Source: CAMLDH01 sp966250375 (GTDB lineage: Bacteria > Pseudomonadota > Gammaproteobacteria > Burkholderiales > Burkholderiaceae_D). Taken from it: a stretch of 64,000 nt of DNA. Below are positions 46,550-56,069 of this stretch, piece by piece. The stretch is taken from NCBI GenBank assembly GCA_966250375.1, contig CBINHE010000008.1, positions 1 to 64,000 of the forward strand. Direction: 5' to 3'. The number at the start of each line of letters is the position of its first letter. Position 1 is the first letter of the stretch. The position numbers were made by a program, and so were the translations under genes. Under the pieces are notes generated by a model. It did not search any database. It was not told where the DNA came from and saw only the letters and a program-made list of their open reading frames with translations.

Positions 46550-46669
46550 GGTAGGGTATTCCTTGTTTTTATAAAATAATGAAAAATTGTTGCGGATGAA
46601 ATGAAGCGGATTGTCGCTTCATTTCATCGCAAATAATTTACATGAAATCGTCGCACGATTGTTAACGTC

Positions 46670-48016
46670 TCATGCTGGCATCGCCACTTCCATTTCCGCA
46701 GTGGCGGCATCGACCGACTCGCCGAGTCGATCGACAATCGCATCGATAATGTCTGCGCTACAGATAAACGGCGGCGCCAGCAGCACATGATCACCCGAGC
46801 GGCCGTCTATCGTTCCGCCCATCGGGTAGACCATCAAACCGCGCGCCATCGCCTCGGACTTGATGCGCGCATGTAACCTTTGCGTGGCATCGAACGGCTT
46901 CTTCGTTGCGCGGTCGGCGACCAACTCGATACCCCAGAATAGCCCTCGTCCTCGGATATCGCCGACATGTGGATGCTCCACGAAACGACTGCGCAGCGTT
47001 TGTGCCAACTGATTGCCGCGCGCCTGGATATTGTCAAGTAGATTGTTGGCTCGAATTACCTGCTGTACCGCCAGTGCTGCAGCACACGCAAGCGGATGCC
47101 CGACATAGGTATGGCCATGCTGGAACAGGCCAGATCCATTTGCGAATGCGTCGAAGATGTGCTTGCCGACAAACGTCGCGCCGACCGGTGCATAGCCTCC
47201 TCCTAAACCCTTTGCGACCGTCATCAAGTCGGGGACAATGCCATCCTGCTCGCATGCATGCAACGTGCCGGTGCGCCCCATGCCGCACATGACTTCATCG
47301 AGAATCAACAGAATGCCGTAGCGGTCGCAAATTTCACGAACGCACCGCAAGTAACCGGGCGCTGGCGGTACGGCGCCGAGCGTTGCGCCGGCCACGGTTT
47401 CTGCAACGAAGGCGATTACAGTTTCAGCGCCGAGTTCAAGAATTTTCGCTTCCAGTGCATCGGCTGCACGGCGGCCGTACGCTTCAGGCGTTTCATCTTC
47501 GCGGCGATAGCGATATTCGTAGCAGGGATCGATGTACTCGCTATCAATCAAAATCGGTGCGAATTGATGGCGTCGCCATGCATTGCCGCCGACAGCTAGC
47601 GCACCGAGTGTATTGCCGTGGTAGCTCTGCCGGCGCGCAATGAAGTGCCGGCGTCCGGTCTCGCCACGCTCGACAAAATACTGGCGCGCCATCTTGAGCG
47701 CCGCTTCGACCGCTTCCGATCCGCCCGACACAAGATACACATGCGACATGCCGGGCGGCGCGTGCGCGACAAGTTCATCGCCTAGCGCTTCGGCCGCCTC
47801 CGATGTAAAAAAACTGGTGTGCGCATAGGTGAGTTTGTCGAGCTGTGAATGCATCGCCGCCAGTACTTCCGGGTGCTGATGTCCTAGACAGGAAACGGCG
47901 GCGCCGCCGCTGGCGTCGATGTAGCCCTTTCCTTCGGCATCGATCAGGTACACGCCGCGACCGCTTGTCGCAAGCGGGTAATGATGGTGAATTTGCCTGT
48001 GCAATAAATGAGTCAT
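46670..48016 (-). CDS. Class III PLP-dependent aminotransferase
   Basis: A 448-residue fold-type I aminotransferase of the omega/beta-amino-acid kind. Motifs: YLIDAEGKGYIDASGGAAVSCLGHQHPEV, YLVSGGSEAVEAALKMARQY, RRQSYHGNTLGALAV, LILDEVMCGMGRTGTLHACEQDGIVPD, and the Schiff-base lysine in MTVAKGLGGGYAPVGA. The frame opens at TTG (48025) overlapping kamA; the ATG at 48016 follows the kamA stop by 5 bp with GGGAA nearby. Immediate coupling to a KamA-type aminomutase suggests the amino donor is a beta-amino acid. The exact substrate is unknown. Confidence 0.88.
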   Translation of the reverse strand: MTHLLHRQIHHHYPLATSGRGVYLIDAEGKGYIDASGGAAVSCLGHQHPEVLAAMHSQLDKLTYAHTSFFTSEAAEALGDELVAHAPPGMSHVYLVSGGSEAVEAALKMARQYFVERGETGRRHFIARRQSYHGNTLGALAVGGNAWRRHQFAPILIDSEYIDPCYEYRYRREDETPEAYGRRAADALEAKILELGAETVIAFVAETVAGATLGAVPPAPGYLRCVREICDRYGILLILDEVMCGMGRTGTLHACEQDGIVPDLMTVAKGLGGGYAPVGATFVGKHIFDAFANGSGLFQHGHTYVGHPLACAAALAVQQVIRANNLLDNIQARGNQLAQTLRSRFVEHPHVGDIRGRGLFWGIELVADRATKKPFDATQRLHARIKSEAMARGLMVYPMGGTIDGRSGDHVLLAPPFICSADIIDAIVDRLGESVDAATAEMEVAMPA

Positions 48017-48021
48017 GGCGT

Positions 48022-49443
48022 TCAATTCCCGTTGCTGGTTGATGCGGCATACATCGGTTGTCGCAGGTCGCCGTTTTCTGTTTTGCGTGTCACTGCGTCA
48101 TGTCGTGCAATGATATGAATAACCTCGTGCGGTTCTTCCAGCTCGGCTTCGAAGAAGAAGCGCTTTTCGCCGAACGCAGGGACCAGGTCATCGAGCCATT
48201 TCGCTTCGGGATCGAATTTTGCGTAGAAGGGTTTGCGCACCCAATCCGGATTGCGCGCTTGCAAGAACTGCAGTGCAAACACTTTTTCGCCGCCGATGGT
48301 GACGATACCGTCGATCACGACCTTGCCGGGAAAGGCGCTCATTGACGGGCCGCGCACAGTGCGCGACAAGCCTGACACCATCTGATAGGCTGCCTGGAAG
48401 GTCTCATACGCTTTCGCCAGCGGCAATTGGAAATAATGGCTCGGTCCGGTGTCGCGTTCAACAAACATGTAATACGGAATGGCGCCCAGTCGAACGCCGG
48501 TTGTCCACAGCTCTGCCCATCCTTTCGGATCTTCGTTGATATGACGGATCAGCGGCGCCTGCATGCGTAGCGTGGCCCCGGAGCCGACAATGCGTTTCAC
48601 CGCTTGCTGCGCGATTTCCGGACGCAATTCGGCGGGGTGATTGTAATGGCCCATCAGCGCCAGATTTTTTCCCGAGTCGACTACTTTGGAGAACAGGCGC
48701 AGCAGATCGTCTGCATCCTTGTCGGTGACGAAGCGCTGCGGCCAGTATGCGACCGACTTGGTGCCGATGCGTATATTTTGAATATGCGATAGCTCGGGAG
48801 CCAGCAGCGGTTCGATGTAGCCAGCCAGCGAGCGCGTGTTCATGATCAGCGGATCGCCGCCGGTGATCAGCACGTCGGTTACTTCCGGATGCTGCTTGAG
48901 GTAGGCGACCAGTTCATTTGATTCTTTCGCATCAAACTTCAAGTCTTCCATTCCGACGAATTGTGGCCAGCGGAAGCAGAAGGTGCAATACGCATGACAG
49001 GTCTGGCCTGCGCTGGGGAAGAACAGTACAGTCTGCTTGTACTTGTGCTGCAGGCCGCGCACCGGTTCGCCATCCATCATCGGCACGTTATGCGTCATCT
49101 GGCCGGCCGGGTGCGGATTCATCTGCAAGCGTAGTTTCCTGACTTCTCTTTCAATCGCGACTTCATCCTTTTGCACCAGCACCAGGTCGCGCAGATGTGT
49201 GTACTCGGCGGGAGAAAGCATGTCGCGGTGCGGAAAGGTCAGGCGATAAATGGGGTCGTCCGGAATATTATTCCAGTCAATCAATTCATTCATCACGTAT
49301 TGATTGGTGCGGAACGGCAAAACCCGAGACACGACTTGCACTGCTTCGCGCAGATCTTCCGACAGCAGTTGCCATTGCGGTGCTTGATGAATGGTTTGGC
49401 GTGTATAGGGTTTGAATTTTGTTGGTATCGGTTCATTGCTCAT
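48022..49443 (-). CDS. KamA family radical SAM aminomutase
   Basis: A 473-residue relative of lysine 2,3-aminomutase. The radical SAM cluster motif is CHAYCTFCFRWPQF (CX3CX2C, about residues 150-163). TDVLITGGDPLIMN, NIRIGTKSVAYWPQRF and GHYNHPAEL fit the KamA barrel; the late PGKVVIDGIV is where the PLP lysine lies in the family. It is longer than clostridial KamA (about 416) and than EpmB. Likely reaction: movement of an amino group from C2 to C3 of an amino acid such as lysine or glutamate. AAGGAAAC precedes the ATG. First gene of the leftward operon. Confidence 0.85.
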   Translation of the reverse strand: MSNEPIPTKFKPYTRQTIHQAPQWQLLSEDLREAVQVVSRVLPFRTNQYVMNELIDWNNIPDDPIYRLTFPHRDMLSPAEYTHLRDLVLVQKDEVAIEREVRKLRLQMNPHPAGQMTHNVPMMDGEPVRGLQHKYKQTVLFFPSAGQTCHAYCTFCFRWPQFVGMEDLKFDAKESNELVAYLKQHPEVTDVLITGGDPLIMNTRSLAGYIEPLLAPELSHIQNIRIGTKSVAYWPQRFVTDKDADDLLRLFSKVVDSGKNLALMGHYNHPAELRPEIAQQAVKRIVGSGATLRMQAPLIRHINEDPKGWAELWTTGVRLGAIPYYMFVERDTGPSHYFQLPLAKAYETFQAAYQMVSGLSRTVRGPSMSAFPGKVVIDGIVTIGGEKVFALQFLQARNPDWVRKPFYAKFDPEAKWLDDLVPAFGEKRFFFEAELEEPHEVIHIIARHDAVTRKTENGDLRQPMYAASTSNGN

Positions 49444-49699
49444 GATGTTTCCTTCTGTGACGGATTGATTTTGGGTCGTGCGAGTTTTGGTCCTGTCGAT
49501 TGCATTCTTGATTTATCGCAAATGCCTGTGCAACTGTTACCCGGCGTGAATGGAGCGCGTTATATTCACCGTCTCGCAAAGACGGGCGACAAACGTTGCT
49601 AACGATTTCAGGCTTGATGGCATGCGAATAGTGTTGCGCCAAAACTCGCATCTCACAAACGATAAAAATTCGTGATGTTGTGCATTTGAGGAATGATGT

Positions 49700-50602
49700 G
49701 TGAGAAGAAAAATCCCAAGCATTGAAGCATTGATTGCATTCGAGGCAGCTGCCCGTCATGAAAGTTTTACGCGTAGCGCCGACGAACTGGCGCTGACGCA
49801 AAGTGCGGTGGGAAGGCAGATTGCCGGTCTTGAAGAGTACTTGGGCGTTCCACTTTTCAATCGGATCAAGAAGCGGATAAGTCTGACTGATATCGGCGTG
49901 GTGTATGCGAAACAGGTACGCGAGAATCTCGCAAAAATAGAGCGCGATACGCTGGCGGCGATGGCGCATCGCGGGGCAGGGGGAATACTTGAGCTGGCAG
50001 TCATTCCGACTTTTGCAACGCGCTGGTTAATTCCGCGTCTTCCTCAGTTTTATGCGCAACATGAGCACATCACGCTCAATTTGACGACACGCGCAGAGCC
50101 CTTCATGTTTACCGACACGTCGTTCGATGCAGCGATTCATTTCGGAAATCCGGTGTGGCCAGGCGCCATTGCACAGCATTTGTTCGGCGAAGAAATGACG
50201 CCGGTATGCAGTCCTCGCTTATTGAACGGAGAGACGCGCTTGCAACCTGGCGATCTTGCGCGCTGCACCTTGCTGCATCAATCTGCTCGCCCTGACGCAT
50301 GGCGCCAATGGCTGGCGCAGGCAGGAGTGCATGATGTCGATTACATGAGAGGACAGCGTTACGAATTATTTTCGATGCTGGTGGAGGCGGCGCGTGCGGG
50401 GTTGGGAGTTGCACTGGTTCCTCGGTTCTTTGTGTTGAACGAGCTTGCCAGCAGCGAGCTTGTCATTCCCTGCGAGCCGTCGCTGCGGAACGATAAGGGA
50501 TATTACCTGGTGTATCCGGAGTGCAAGCAAAACGCGCCATTATTGACGGCATTTGAGAAATGGCTGCTCGGTACTGCCCGTCAGTACCGTGAGGCGGTTT
50601 GA
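49700..50602 (+). CDS. LysR-family transcriptional regulator (GcvA-like)
   Basis: A 300-residue LTTR. The winged HTH is SIEALIAFEAAARHESFTRSADELALTQSAVGRQIAGLEEYLGVPLFNR-like at residues 6-54 (shown as SFTRSADELALTQSAVGRQI), followed by a periplasmic-binding-type effector domain (ELAVIPTFATRWLIPRLPQF, typical of the GcvA/AmpR subgroup). GTG start with GAGGA at 49688-49692. Divergent from kamA across a 256-bp gap, so it probably controls the kamA-aminotransferase operon. Confidence 0.9.
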   Translation: MRRKIPSIEALIAFEAAARHESFTRSADELALTQSAVGRQIAGLEEYLGVPLFNRIKKRISLTDIGVVYAKQVRENLAKIERDTLAAMAHRGAGGILELAVIPTFATRWLIPRLPQFYAQHEHITLNLTTRAEPFMFTDTSFDAAIHFGNPVWPGAIAQHLFGEEMTPVCSPRLLNGETRLQPGDLARCTLLHQSARPDAWRQWLAQAGVHDVDYMRGQRYELFSMLVEAARAGLGVALVPRFFVLNELASSELVIPCEPSLRNDKGYYLVYPECKQNAPLLTAFEKWLLGTARQYREAV

Positions 50603-50680
50603 TTTCGAAACAGGCGCTTGGCTGTAAGCCTGTAAGCGAAAAGCCTGGATGCACACCAAGCCGCAACGATTCTGACTGAG

Positions 50681-51184
50681 TTATGCAGCCAGACGAGTCA
50701 TGCTGCCGGAGGTGTCGTTACCGTTGATATTGCTATAAAACTCCATTGCAATGAAAGCCTCACTCGGCAATGGGGTGGCAGACCATTCCAACAGTTTTAT
50801 GCCGACGATCTCGAGCGCTTCTTCTTTCATTTTTTCTGCGTTTCGACGGCTTTCACTTGCATCGTTCGCATCTCTCAGTTCGATTGCGGCGATGATCTGC
50901 ATGCCTTTATTGCAGACCACAAAATCCAGACTTTCTCGCGACAGGATGTCAAATGCCGCGCCTTTGATGGCAACACAGCGGTTCAGTGCCACTTTAGCCA
51001 GCACGACGTGATCCGGGAGCGCTTTCACCAGCCGCCAGTACATTGCCTGTTCGGTTGAGCTTAACGGCCGTCGCTTTCTGTAACTTGATTCCTGTCCAGC
51101 TTTCTTTTGTAGTTTTAGATAAGCCACCATAATGCCTAGCGCAAGGGCTGCAACGAGGGTCAATAATATTTTTGTAGTGTCCAT
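50681..51184 (-). CDS. DUF2726 membrane-anchored protein
   Basis: A 167-residue protein with one N-terminal helix (ILLTLVAALALGIMVAYLKL, residues 5-24) and a DUF2726 domain: PLSSTEQAMYWRLVKALPDHVVLAKVALNRCVA and LDFVVCNKGMQIIAAIELRD. The domain resembles restriction-endonuclease-like folds in which D and E-x-K residues would form a catalytic site; here DFVVC and AAIELRD are at those places but the usual lysine is not obvious. Function unknown. ATG at 51184; four extra codons are possible (51196). Stands alone, convergent with the LysR gene. Confidence 0.8.
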   Translation of the reverse strand: MDTTKILLTLVAALALGIMVAYLKLQKKAGQESSYRKRRPLSSTEQAMYWRLVKALPDHVVLAKVALNRCVAIKGAAFDILSRESLDFVVCNKGMQIIAAIELRDANDASESRRNAEKMKEEALEIVGIKLLEWSATPLPSEAFIAMEFYSNINGNDTSGSMTRLAA

Positions 51185-51473
51185 TTGGTAGACCAATAAG
51201 AATGAGGAAAGGCAGGGGATTGATAATATAGAAATTATTGAATACTGTTAACTGCCGGATTTGACATTTATCAAGTGTTTTGCAGACAGGCTTTCTTTTT
51301 TCATCCCTTTGCATATTCGCAAATAGCGCTGTGATTTTCAAAGGATCTAATTTTGACCATGCATTTTCGATATGTACTGTGTATGCGTTTGCCGATTGGC
51401 TCGCTGATGTCGCTACCGCCGCATCGGAAGAGTCTGGATTCGATCGGCTGTCAGACCTGTCGACTCGCTGCAA
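51185..51473. other. Spacer upstream of the DUF2726 gene
   Basis: About 290 bp. An open frame covers it on the minus strand (to 51473) but runs through the DUF2726 gene in another frame and shows no family pattern. Presumably holds the DUF2726 promoter. Confidence 0.35.
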
Positions 51474-51653
51474 ATGAAATCATTCGGCAATAGCAAACTT
51501 GCACACACCACAAAGATGGCCAGCGTGTGTCAGAGGCCGCAAACAGCGAAAGGAATGCTACTCGTGGTGACGCTGGAAGATAAAACTGGAACGATCAATG
51601 TGGTCATCTGGTCCGCACTTCTTGAAAGCAGTGCAAGGAAATACTGGGCGTAA
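51474..51653 (+). pseudogene. Remnant of dnaE2 (error-prone DNA polymerase) 3' part
   Basis: A 59-codon frame whose central part reads CQRPQTAKGMLLVVTLEDKTGTINVVIW. This closely follows the OB-fold segment near the C terminus of DnaE2/ImuC (family pattern QRPGTASGVxFVTLEDETGxxNVIVW). Sequence before (KSFGNSKLAHTT) and after (LESSARKYWA) degenerates and a stop follows. The other thousand residues of the polymerase are absent and no imuA or imuB is nearby. A gene scrap left by deletion. Confidence 0.6.
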
Positions 51654-51762
51654 CCCTGATGACCGTGTGCGAGTATTTGGCAGGGCGAAGGCGAGGTGGT
51701 TGCCAATCGCGTCGTCTATCATTTTCTGGTGCATGTTTTTTATGTGGGAATGCTTGATGGGT

Positions 51763-52308
51763 TCAACTGACGACCATCTTCCAGTCAGGCGCATCAGAGC
51801 GGTCTGCATGTATTTCTTCATTGTGGGAAATGAATTGAGACGCAAGAGTGAACCATCCTTCGCTCGATATGACGCGCTGCGCAATAGGAAATAATTCCTC
51901 TTCTTCTTTTTCCAGGCGCTGCAGCAGGTTCTGACAATACGCATCCATTGCGCTGCACAATTCTTCTATGTCGACATTGCTTTGCTGGAAGGCGGGGTTC
52001 ACTCGATCGCGTACCGATTTGAGGATGTCTTCGCTTTGCAGACTGAGAGAATCAAGCTCGGCCAGCAAAGGGTCTGCCTCCCGTGTCGTCTTTTGTATGG
52101 CGGGAATGACGTAAAGTTCAACATTGCGCCGATGATGCGACTCATCAAGCCGAGTGAGTTGATCCAGTGTTGATTCAAAGCAGTTTTGGTCTATGCATTT
52201 CTGCTCTTTCGGGAAATTCTGAAAATGTTGCTGAACAGCAGTCAAAACGGTTTTTGCTTTTTTTTGTTCGACTGATAACGTGACAAGCGAGTAAGTGAAA
52301 GTCAACAT
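51763..52308 (-). CDS. Hemerythrin-like domain protein
   Basis: A 181-residue helical protein. Possible diiron ligands lie in DESHHRRNVELYVIPAI, CSAMDAYCQNLLQRLEKEEEELFPIAQRV and near the C terminus, consistent with the HHE/hemerythrin fold (four-helix bundle binding oxygen, nitric oxide or iron). The HHE pattern is imperfect, so function is uncertain. GAAGGAGCGGAA precedes the ATG, an excellent ribosome site. Single gene with no evident operon partner. Confidence 0.72.
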   Translation of the reverse strand: MLTFTYSLVTLSVEQKKAKTVLTAVQQHFQNFPKEQKCIDQNCFESTLDQLTRLDESHHRRNVELYVIPAIQKTTREADPLLAELDSLSLQSEDILKSVRDRVNPAFQQSNVDIEELCSAMDAYCQNLLQRLEKEEEELFPIAQRVISSEGWFTLASQFISHNEEIHADRSDAPDWKMVVS

Positions 52309-53006
52309 TTCCGCTCCTTCTAAATGCTTGCCATTCCCCGATTACAGACAGGGAATTCGACTGATTTAATTGAACTGGGAATTAAATTGCGGGGTATGCG
52401 AGTTTTTTGAAAACCCGTATAGAAGTCTAGCGTAGATGACGTAAATTGCAAGAAACTTTATTAAGGGGAATTAACATCCTAATGCAATTTTCGATGTTGC
52501 TTCGCACCATTTTGGAGGTTGGTTGCTTCATGCTGCTGGTTGTATCGATGCATCTGGAGTTGTCGTAATCGACTACATTGCATTCACATTAAATGGATGG
52601 TTTTTCCTATGCCAAAGGAGGCAAAACTTTCTGCAAATTCTCAATGTTTCTCCCTGCAAGATGACTCCTGAGATATGATCTGCCCCTGACTCTGATATGA
52701 CCACTGGGCCTTGATGTTGATTGCCAGAATGCTTGATGCGAATCCCTAAATATGGAATCCACATTTAGCTAAAGAGCGCATTGTTCGGTTTTTCGGTACA
52801 AGGCAAAACATCTTGTTGAGTGCGGACGTCAACATCATGCAGTCGATGACGATTGTTTGGTGCAGGCGGATCAAAATTCGCTACTCCGCCTTGCCAACTG
52901 AATTACCCCTGAAGCGGCGGTTGTTTGATGAAAGCCTGTCGCTATTCGGCATGCCGGACGTCAACAAGGCGATGCGCTTGAACGCCCCCTTTTTTACACA
53001 TCCAAA
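52309..53006. other. Long spacer without a supported gene
   Basis: About 700 bp, AT-rich near 52380-52600. A 28-codon frame (52482-52568), mostly hydrophobic, follows an AAGGGG by 14 bp, too far for a confident start. Other short frames lack ribosome sites and family patterns. The right end should hold the promoter of the pseudouridine synthase gene. Confidence 0.4.
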
Positions 53007-53723
53007 ATGAGCAAACAAACTTTAGATCGCATCCTGCAATCGCAGGGCTTCGGCTCCCGCAAATGGTGTCGTGAATTGATCGCCGATGGTGAAGTGTCCA
53101 TCGCCGGCGAAAGCATTACCGATTATTGCAGTACGTTTGATACGAGCAATCTTGTATTTACGCTTTTTAATGAAGAGTGGATTTATCGTGAGCATGTATA
53201 TGTTGCGTTGAACAAGCCGGCCAATTTCGAATGCTCTAGAAAACCCAGCCATCATCCCGGTGTATTGACGCTGTTGCCGGAACAATTTACTTGGCGTGAT
53301 GTGCAGCCGGTAGGGCGCCTGGATCACGATACGACCGGGTTGCTGTTGCTCTCGGATGACGGCGCGTTCATTCATGCGCAGTCTTCGCCTAAACGACATG
53401 TGCCGAAGCTTTATGCTGCCACCACACATGATCCGGTGACGCCGGAACTAATCGCGCAATTGATGACGGGTGTGAAACTGCATGACGAACCTGCGCCACT
53501 GGCAGCACAAACCTGCAAGATGATCGATGCCAACCGACTTGAAATCGTGCTGGAGCAAGGTAAATATCATCAGGTCAAACGTATGCTGGCTGCCGCCGGC
53601 AATCATTGTGTCGCGTTGCGCCGTACCGCGATTGGGACATTGACGCTTGATGCGCTTGACCTCGAAGATGGCGAATGGACTTACCTTGATGATGCGCAAC
53701 TGATGCTGTTGGCGTCGGGGTGA
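53007..53723 (+). CDS. rsuA: RsuA-type rRNA pseudouridine synthase
   Basis: A 238-residue enzyme with an S4-like N-terminal domain (LDRILQSQGFGSRKWCRELIADGEVSIAGE, residues 5-34) and a catalytic domain with YVALNKPANFECSRKPSHHPGVLTLLP, the active-site motif PVGRLDHDTTGLLLLSDDG (catalytic Asp) and EGKYHQVKRML-type block (LEQGKYHQVKRMLAAAGN). Pattern and length fit RsuA (16S rRNA U516) better than RluB/RluE. Complete. Confidence 0.87.
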   Translation: MSKQTLDRILQSQGFGSRKWCRELIADGEVSIAGESITDYCSTFDTSNLVFTLFNEEWIYREHVYVALNKPANFECSRKPSHHPGVLTLLPEQFTWRDVQPVGRLDHDTTGLLLLSDDGAFIHAQSSPKRHVPKLYAATTHDPVTPELIAQLMTGVKLHDEPAPLAAQTCKMIDANRLEIVLEQGKYHQVKRMLAAAGNHCVALRRTAIGTLTLDALDLEDGEWTYLDDAQLMLLASG

Positions 53724-53816
53724 TGGATTGAGCGGTTCTGACTGCCATTCATTAATGGCTACCTGTGTCAGAAACTCAAAAATCCATCCGTTAAAATGCG
53801 TTTTGCGTAAATCCTG

Positions 53817-54476
53817 ATGAAAATACTTTTGGTTGAAGATGATGAGATGATCGGCGAGAACATTCAGATTGCTCTGGATGGGGAAGGCATTGCCGTGGAC
53901 TGGGTAAAAGATGGCGCCTCGGCAGAGACTGCACTCGGTGTGCATGCATATGATGCGTTGTTGCTGGATCTCGGATTGCCCAAAAAGGATGGCATCGACG
54001 TCTTGCATGCTCTGCGTACTCGGGGAAATAGTATGCCGGTAATGGTGGTAACTGCCCGCGACACGGTCGCCCAACGAGTGCTCGGTTTGAATAATGGCGC
54101 TGATGACTATTTGGTCAAGCCTTTCGATCTGGAAGAGTTGATTGCAAGACTCCATGCCCTTATCCGAAGAGCACGGGGCGGCGGAGAGCCTGTCTATCGA
54201 AACGGGGATGTCGTTATTAATGCCGTCACACGTCAAGTTCTGGTTTTGGAACGGCAAGTCATTCTTTCTGCGCGCGAATGGACGATTCTTGACGCGCTCA
54301 TCGCGCGGCCGGGCGCAATACTTTCCCGCAACCAGTTGGAGGAGCGGCTTTACGGATGGTCTGGCGACGTCGAGAGCAATGCGGTTGAAGTTTACATTCA
54401 TGGCTTGCGCAAGAAACTGGGGCAGAAATTTATCGTGAATGTTCGCGGTGTCGGGTACATGGTTGAAAAAACATGA
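53817..54476 (+). CDS. OmpR-family response regulator (QseB/PmrA-like)
   Basis: A 219-residue regulator: receiver domain with acidic pocket VEDDEM, phospho-acceptor Asp in YDALLLDLGLPKKDG (about residue 51), switch Thr in VVTARDTV and Lys in YLVKPFDLEEL; then a winged-helix DNA-binding domain (LSAREWTILDALIARPGAILSRNQLEERLYG, with NAVEVYIHGLRKKLG). QseB/TctD subgroup by pattern. Its stop overlaps the kinase start by 4 bp (ATGA). Confidence 0.93.
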   Translation: MKILLVEDDEMIGENIQIALDGEGIAVDWVKDGASAETALGVHAYDALLLDLGLPKKDGIDVLHALRTRGNSMPVMVVTARDTVAQRVLGLNNGADDYLVKPFDLEELIARLHALIRRARGGGEPVYRNGDVVINAVTRQVLVLERQVILSAREWTILDALIARPGAILSRNQLEERLYGWSGDVESNAVEVYIHGLRKKLGQKFIVNVRGVGYMVEKT

Positions 54477-55825
54477 TGCGGTCGCTGCGCATTCGTCTGA
54501 TTTTGTTGCTCGGGGTTGCGATCATGGCTGCAGCAACAGTGCAGTTCACAACATCCTTCCGGGCTGCGATGCAGGCGGCGAACAAGCTGTTTGATTACCA
54601 TATGCAGCAGATGGCCATTGCGTTGCTAGATGGTGGGTTCGAACAAGTGGAATTGCATTCTTCTCGCGACCCGGATGAAAACAGTTTCGACTTCGTGATT
54701 CAGGTCTGGGCCGACGATAGGGCGCGCGTCTATCAATCCCGCAGCTATCGTTTCCTGCCCAAGCAAGGCGTACTCGGATATTCCACAGTGGCGCTTGCCA
54801 ATGACGATTGGCGAGTCTATGCAGTGCAAACTTCCTCGCGCACGATTCAGGTTGCACAGAAGATGAGCACTCGGCGCGACCGAGCCATTTCACTTGCGTT
54901 GCATTCGGTATGGCCCGTAATGCCCGTCTCACTTCTATTGTTTGGTGTCGTATGGTGGGTTGTCACGTCGGCACTTTCACCGCTCAATCGGATCGGCCGC
55001 GATCTTGCCAATCGCAATGTGAATTCGCTTGCACCTGTATCCGACAATGGGGTGCCCCAGGAGGTGTCGCTTCTTGTTGCCGAGTTGAATTCATTATTAA
55101 CCCGTATGGCGCAAGCATTGCAGTCGCAGCAGCGATTTGTTGCCGATGCTGCTCATGAGCTTCGATCACCAATGACCGCACTCAAATTGCAAGTGCAGAT
55201 ATTGGCTAGAGCCAAGGATGAAACGGCACGCACGCAAGCCATTGCCCGTCTCTTGGGAGGGATTGATCGTTCATCCCGCTTGGTGGAGCAATTGCTGGTG
55301 CTGGCAAGGGAAGAGCCATCGTCGCAAGAGTTTGAGTCACGCGTAATACCGTTAGCGGCCAGCGTATCACAGGCGCTAGCCGATGTCGCGCCATTCGCCT
55401 TATCCAGGCACATCGAATTAAGATGCGGCGCATTGGCGCAGGTGAATATCCTGGGGGATGGGGATAGCGTGCGGATGATGATACGCAATCTGCTGGACAA
55501 TGCGGTCCGTTATACGCCGGAACAAGGACTGGTTCAAATTGATCTCGTGACGGATGGCTCGATTGTGACACTGACGATTCAGGATTCCGGTAGCGGCATT
55601 TCCCAGCAAAACCGGGCGCGTGTGTTCGACCGCTTCTATCGCGTTCCGGGAACGAGTCCGACCGGTAGCGGGCTGGGGCTTGCCATTGTCAAGACGATTG
55701 CCGATCGGTACGGCGCAACAGTGGAACTGGGCAGCGCGGCAACCGGCGGTCTCGCGGTAACAGTCAATTTTCCCTTGCACCTTGACAAACTGTTGTCGTT
55801 TCATTCGGGCACAAGGATGCAATAG
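54473..55825 (+). CDS. Sensor histidine kinase (QseC-like)
   Basis: A 450-residue inner-membrane kinase. Two helices (LRIRLILLLGVAIMAAATVQF and SVWPVMPVSLLLFGVVWWVV) enclose a periplasmic domain of about 120 residues; HAMP, then the phospho-acceptor His in FVADAAHELRSPMTALKLQ, N box RNLLDNAVRYTPEQG, and G boxes DSGSGIS and GSGLGLAIVKTIADRYG. The cognate regulator is directly upstream with a 4-bp overlap. The signal is unknown; the QseC relation is by domain layout only. Confidence 0.93.
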   Translation: MMRSLRIRLILLLGVAIMAAATVQFTTSFRAAMQAANKLFDYHMQQMAIALLDGGFEQVELHSSRDPDENSFDFVIQVWADDRARVYQSRSYRFLPKQGVLGYSTVALANDDWRVYAVQTSSRTIQVAQKMSTRRDRAISLALHSVWPVMPVSLLLFGVVWWVVTSALSPLNRIGRDLANRNVNSLAPVSDNGVPQEVSLLVAELNSLLTRMAQALQSQQRFVADAAHELRSPMTALKLQVQILARAKDETARTQAIARLLGGIDRSSRLVEQLLVLAREEPSSQEFESRVIPLAASVSQALADVAPFALSRHIELRCGALAQVNILGDGDSVRMMIRNLLDNAVRYTPEQGLVQIDLVTDGSIVTLTIQDSGSGISQQNRARVFDRFYRVPGTSPTGSGLGLAIVKTIADRYGATVELGSAATGGLAVTVNFPLHLDKLLSFHSGTRMQ

Positions 55826-56069
55826 GCGTTTGGTCGGCGTGCCGTCTCCATTTTTTCGGTAGTTGCAGCGAGCGGGGCAGGCAAGCGGCGTTCCGCTTAT
55901 TTTTAGCCTATTTATTCTTGTTTTTAAGTTTCACCTAAGTCTAGTCATGCAATATGTCAATTGTTTCATGGCGACGGCGACCTAGATGCAACAGGGAGCA
56001 TGCCTCACTCGGCAGATTGCCGTTCGCCGGATATTGAAACAACATCTAACGGGAAAGAAACAAAAAAAC

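Noticed and set aside
50994..51473. 159-codon minus-strand frame upstream of and over the DUF2726 gene
   Set aside because: Overlaps the DUF2726 gene in another frame, has no ribosome site and no recognisable domain.
52482..52568. 28-codon hydrophobic frame that could be a small membrane peptide
   Set aside because: The AAGGGG upstream is 14 bp from the ATG, too far for a confident site, and I know no matching family; kept only as a note in the spacer entry.
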